Under the pieces are notes generated by a model, which was not told the DNA's origin, did not search any database, and was given only the letters and a program-made list of their open reading frames with translations. Made by a program: the position numbers and the translations under genes. Of a stretch of 64,000 nt of DNA, positions 61,616-64,000 are shown in pieces. This DNA comes from DASZIT01 sp963770635 (GTDB taxonomy: Bacteria; Actinomycetota; Acidimicrobiia; Acidimicrobiales; RAAP-2): the NCBI GenBank assembly GCA_963770635.1, contig CAVYQI010000002.1:62001-126000 (forward strand). The letters run 5' to 3'. Within the stretch, counting starts at the first letter, position 1. Each line of letters opens with the position of its first letter.

Positions 61616-63193
61616 ATGAGAGGTCGAGGACTGGCTCTGGCGGCACTGTGCTTGGCCGCCTTCATCATCAACCTGGACACCACCATCGTGAACGTGGCGT
61701 TGCCCACACTGGTGCGGCAGACCGGGGCGACCACCAGCCAGCTCCAGTGGGTGGTCGACGCCTACAACCTGATGTTCGCCGCGCTGGTTCTGGTGGCTGG
61801 CAGCTTGAGCGACCGCTACGGCCGGAAGGGCATGCTGCTGGTCGGACTCGGGGTGTTCGGGGCCGCCAGCTTGGCCGGTGCCTTGTGCTCGAGCGCAGAT
61901 CAACTGATCGCCGCTCGGGCGGTCATGGGGCTCGGTGCCGCAATGATCTTCCCTGCCACCCTCTCGCTGATTTCCAACATCTTCCCCGAACGGGGCGATC
62001 GGGCCAAGGCCATCGGGCTGTGGGGGGCAACCACCGGCGTCGGGATCGCCATGGGCCCGATCTTCGGAGGATGGCTGCTCGAGCACTACTGGTGGGGGAG
62101 CATCTTCGTGTTCCTCATTCCCTTCGCGATTCTGGCCGCCGTGCTCGTCGCGGTCTCGGTTCCACCGTCACGGAATCCCTCGACGCCGACCATCGACTGG
62201 CAGGGGTTCGTCCTGTCGACGGCGGGAATGGGATTGCTGGTGCTGGGGGTCATCCAGGCGCCTGACTGGGGCTGGACATCATCGTCGTCACTGCTGACCT
62301 TGGGGGTCGGCGTCCTGGTTGTGAGCGTGTTCTTCTGGGTGGAACGACGCCAGGACAATCCCATGCTGGACGTGAGCCTGTTCGCCAACCCGCGGTTCAC
62401 CGGGGCCAGCGGGGCGGTGACCATCTCCTTCTTCGCCCTCTTCGGCTTCATCTTCCTGGTGACCCAGTATTTCCAGTTCGTCAAGGTGTTCACCCCGTTT
62501 GGCACCGGGGTGCGGCTCCTCCCGGTGGCCGCCTCGGTGGGGGTGTCCTCGGTCCTCGGTACCCGACTGGCCGTGAGTATCGGCAACAAGATCGTGGTCG
62601 GGAGTGGGCTGGTCTTCTTCGGCGCCGCCCTCTTGTGGATCTCGACCGGCTCCCAATTCACTTCCTACTGGGTGATCGCCGTCCAGATGGTCGTACTCGG
62701 GACCGGGATGGGGTTGACCAGTGCTCCGGCCGCCGAGGCGATCATGGGGGTGGTCTCGAGGGAGAAGGCGGGCATCGGTTCCGCCGTCAACGACGCCACC
62801 CGGCTGTTTGGCGGGACGCTCGGAGTGGCGGTGATCGGGAGCGTTGCCGCATCCCTCTACGCCGGCCGGCTGGCGTCGACGCTGCCGACCGGCCTTCCCT
62901 CCCCGGCCCTGGTGGCGGCCAAAGGATCGGTCGGCGGCGCGGCGGTCGCCTCCCAACGGCTGTCCCGGGCCGGACTGGGTCACCTGGCCCAGCACCTCCA
63001 GGGTGCGGCGATCCAGGCGTTTCTGCACAGCTTCGCGGGCGGTTGCCGGGTGGCCGGGGGCGTGGCCCTGGGCGGAGCGGTCTTCGCGGCCATCCTGCTT
63101 CCGGCCCGGCCAACGGCGCTGTCTCCGTCGGCAGTGCCCGGCGCCGATCCGGGATCCTCGGCACCTTCGTTGGAGCCCGGCATCGCGAAGTGA
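61616..63193 (+). CDS. DHA2-family MFS exporter
   Basis: 525 residues from ATG 61616, about 14 helices. IINLDTTIVNVALPTLV, AGSLSDRYGRKGMLLVG (motif A), GLGAAMIFPATLSLI, WWGSIFVFLIP and NDATRLFGGTLGVAVIG. It is close to the exporters at 11.2 and 33.0 kb. The leader is AT-rich and lacks a strong ribosome site. Probably controlled by the preceding HxlR protein. Confidence 0.88.
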   Translation: MRGRGLALAALCLAAFIINLDTTIVNVALPTLVRQTGATTSQLQWVVDAYNLMFAALVLVAGSLSDRYGRKGMLLVGLGVFGAASLAGALCSSADQLIAARAVMGLGAAMIFPATLSLISNIFPERGDRAKAIGLWGATTGVGIAMGPIFGGWLLEHYWWGSIFVFLIPFAILAAVLVAVSVPPSRNPSTPTIDWQGFVLSTAGMGLLVLGVIQAPDWGWTSSSSLLTLGVGVLVVSVFFWVERRQDNPMLDVSLFANPRFTGASGAVTISFFALFGFIFLVTQYFQFVKVFTPFGTGVRLLPVAASVGVSSVLGTRLAVSIGNKIVVGSGLVFFGAALLWISTGSQFTSYWVIAVQMVVLGTGMGLTSAPAAEAIMGVVSREKAGIGSAVNDATRLFGGTLGVAVIGSVAASLYAGRLASTLPTGLPSPALVAAKGSVGGAAVASQRLSRAGLGHLAQHLQGAAIQAFLHSFAGGCRVAGGVALGGAVFAAILLPARPTALSPSAVPGADPGSSAPSLEPGIAK

Positions 63194-63245
63194 CCGACGC
63201 CATCACCTCCAGCCGGGAGTGTTCCAGCTGTGAGTTTTGGCGCGG

Positions 63246-63659
63246 CTATCCGGTCTGGGACTCCAGTAGCTCGGCCAGGAGCGCTCGGACCCGGCGATCG
63301 ATCTCGTCGACGATGGGTCGCACCGCTTCGATCGGCTGGCCGGCAGGGTCGTCGAGGTCCCAGTCGAGGTAGCGCTTGGCCGGTAACACCGGACAGGCGT
63401 CACCACAGCCCATGGTGACGATGACGTCGGCGGCGTTGGCCAGGTCATCGGTCAGGGGTTTGGGAAACTCCCGGCTCGGGTCCAATCCCCGGTCGCGGAG
63501 GACCGCGACCACGGCCGGATTGAGTTGGTCGCCCGGCTCGGACCCCGCGGACCGGACCTCGACGCTCCCCTCCGCGTAGTGGTCGAGCAGGACCCGTGCC
63601 GCCACGCTGCGGCCGGCGTTGTGGGTACAGAGGAACAGCACGACAGGGGGGTCGGTCAC
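63246..63659 (-). CDS. arsC: Arsenate reductase, LMW-phosphatase type
   Basis: 137 residues, GTG start. The P-loop is VLFLCTHNAGRSVAARVLL (CX5R), and a second redox Cys pair lies in VTMGCGDACPVLPAKRYLDWDLDDP. The pattern matches thioredoxin- or mycothiol-linked arsenate reductases that turn arsenate into arsenite. Its start overlaps the aquaporin stop (GTGA), so the two form an arsenic-detoxification unit. Confidence 0.88.
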   Translation of the reverse strand: MTDPPVVLFLCTHNAGRSVAARVLLDHYAEGSVEVRSAGSEPGDQLNPAVVAVLRDRGLDPSREFPKPLTDDLANAADVIVTMGCGDACPVLPAKRYLDWDLDDPAGQPIEAVRPIVDEIDRRVRALLAELLESQTG

Positions 63660-64000
63660 GATGGCTCCTTGGCAATGACCGGTCCTTGGCGCCCGGGAGG
63701 CCGGGGCAAACGGCTCGCGGTGGGGGAGCCGGCGTCGAGGTCATGGGGCACCACGACGTTGCCGGCTTCGGCGGGAGTCACCGTTGGATAGAGCACCTTG
63801 ATGACTCCGATGGCCACCAGTCCTCCAACAACCTGGGCGCCGATGAAACTCGGAGCCGACGCCGGGGCAATGCCGGCGAAGGTATTCGAGAACATGCGCC
63901 CGACGGTGATGGCCGGGTTGGCGAAACTGGTCGAGCTGGTAAAGAAGTACGCCGCCCCGATATAGGCGCCGACCGCGGCAGCCGCGCTCCGCCCCCGGCC
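63656..64000 (-). CDS. Aquaporin/MIP channel, C-terminal part
   Basis: Last 114 codons, cut by the window edge. FTSSTSFANPAITVGRMFSNTFAGIAPASAPSFIGAQVVGGLVAIGVIKVLYP contains the second NPA box and the final helix; a Pro/Arg-rich tail follows. Coupling to arsC resembles AqpS-ArsC pairs in which arsenite leaves the cell through the channel. Confidence 0.85.
   Translation of the reverse strand, partial: GRGRSAAAAVGAYIGAAYFFTSSTSFANPAITVGRMFSNTFAGIAPASAPSFIGAQVVGGLVAIGVIKVLYPTVTPAEAGNVVVPHDLDAGSPTASRLPRPPGRQGPVIAKEPS

Overview
The window is GC-rich and gene-dense, with GTG and TTG starts, many 1-14 base stop/start overlaps and typical actinobacterial families (wax ester synthase/DGAT, DUF3052, DUF4333, GAF-ANTAR, F420/FMN split-barrel oxidases, oligoribonuclease). 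It is most likely an Actinomycetota chromosome, possibly Acidimicrobiia; the finer placement is a guess. No phage, insertion sequence, CRISPR array or replication origin was seen. There is one tRNA gene.

Layout. 0-8 kb: housekeeping and lipid genes (ribF end, acyl-CoA ligase, orn, dut, wax ester synthase) and tRNA-Gly. 8-12.8 kb: two DHA2 drug exporters around a TetR gene with two palindromic operators. 12.8-21.3 kb: a molybdenum block made of modABC with a ModE-like regulator, moaC-moaA-moeA-moaE, and a Tat-exported molybdopterin oxidoreductase with a cytochrome b partner. 22-32.9 kb: a nitrogen/amine island with a leftward operon (split-barrel flavoprotein, GlxB/C/D-type glutamate synthase parts, DAO-family oxidase, XRE-cupin regulator) and a rightward operon (glutamine-synthetase/GMAS-like ligase, APC permease, Usp-like protein, ABM plus zinc-ribbon protein). 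A repeated motif GTTTC-N6-TGCAAC-N3-GTTTC lies before both arms and before a separate usp gene, so these genes probably form one regulon.

33-46.5 kb: a TetR-controlled exporter, a cNMP-binding/thioredoxin-reductase-like fusion, a flippase-like protein, lipoproteins, a DUF5666 protein, an HtrA protease, and an HxlR-controlled exporter. 46.5-51 kb: a Gfo/Idh dehydrogenase and a xylose/ribose-type ABC importer whose ATPase start codon lies in the loop of a perfect 13-bp hairpin. 51-56.3 kb: a STAS-GAF-ANTAR regulator, two transporters and an isochorismatase-like hydrolase. 56.3-60.8 kb: a metal block with an unusual NRAMP protein (DAGG/APW in place of DPGN/MPH), a soluble MgtE-N/CBS protein, an ArsR repressor over a perfect inverted repeat, and a CDF exporter. 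60.8-64 kb: an HxlR gene and an exporter, then arsenate reductase with an aquaporin.

Data quality. Many conserved genes are split by shifts that nearly all read as single extra bases. They cluster in modABC and at 28.8-32.9 kb, and occur singly in the ligase, isochorismatase and CDF genes. Coding signal continues perfectly across each shift, so sequencing or assembly insertions are more likely than gene decay. Those genes are reported with their reconstructed limits.
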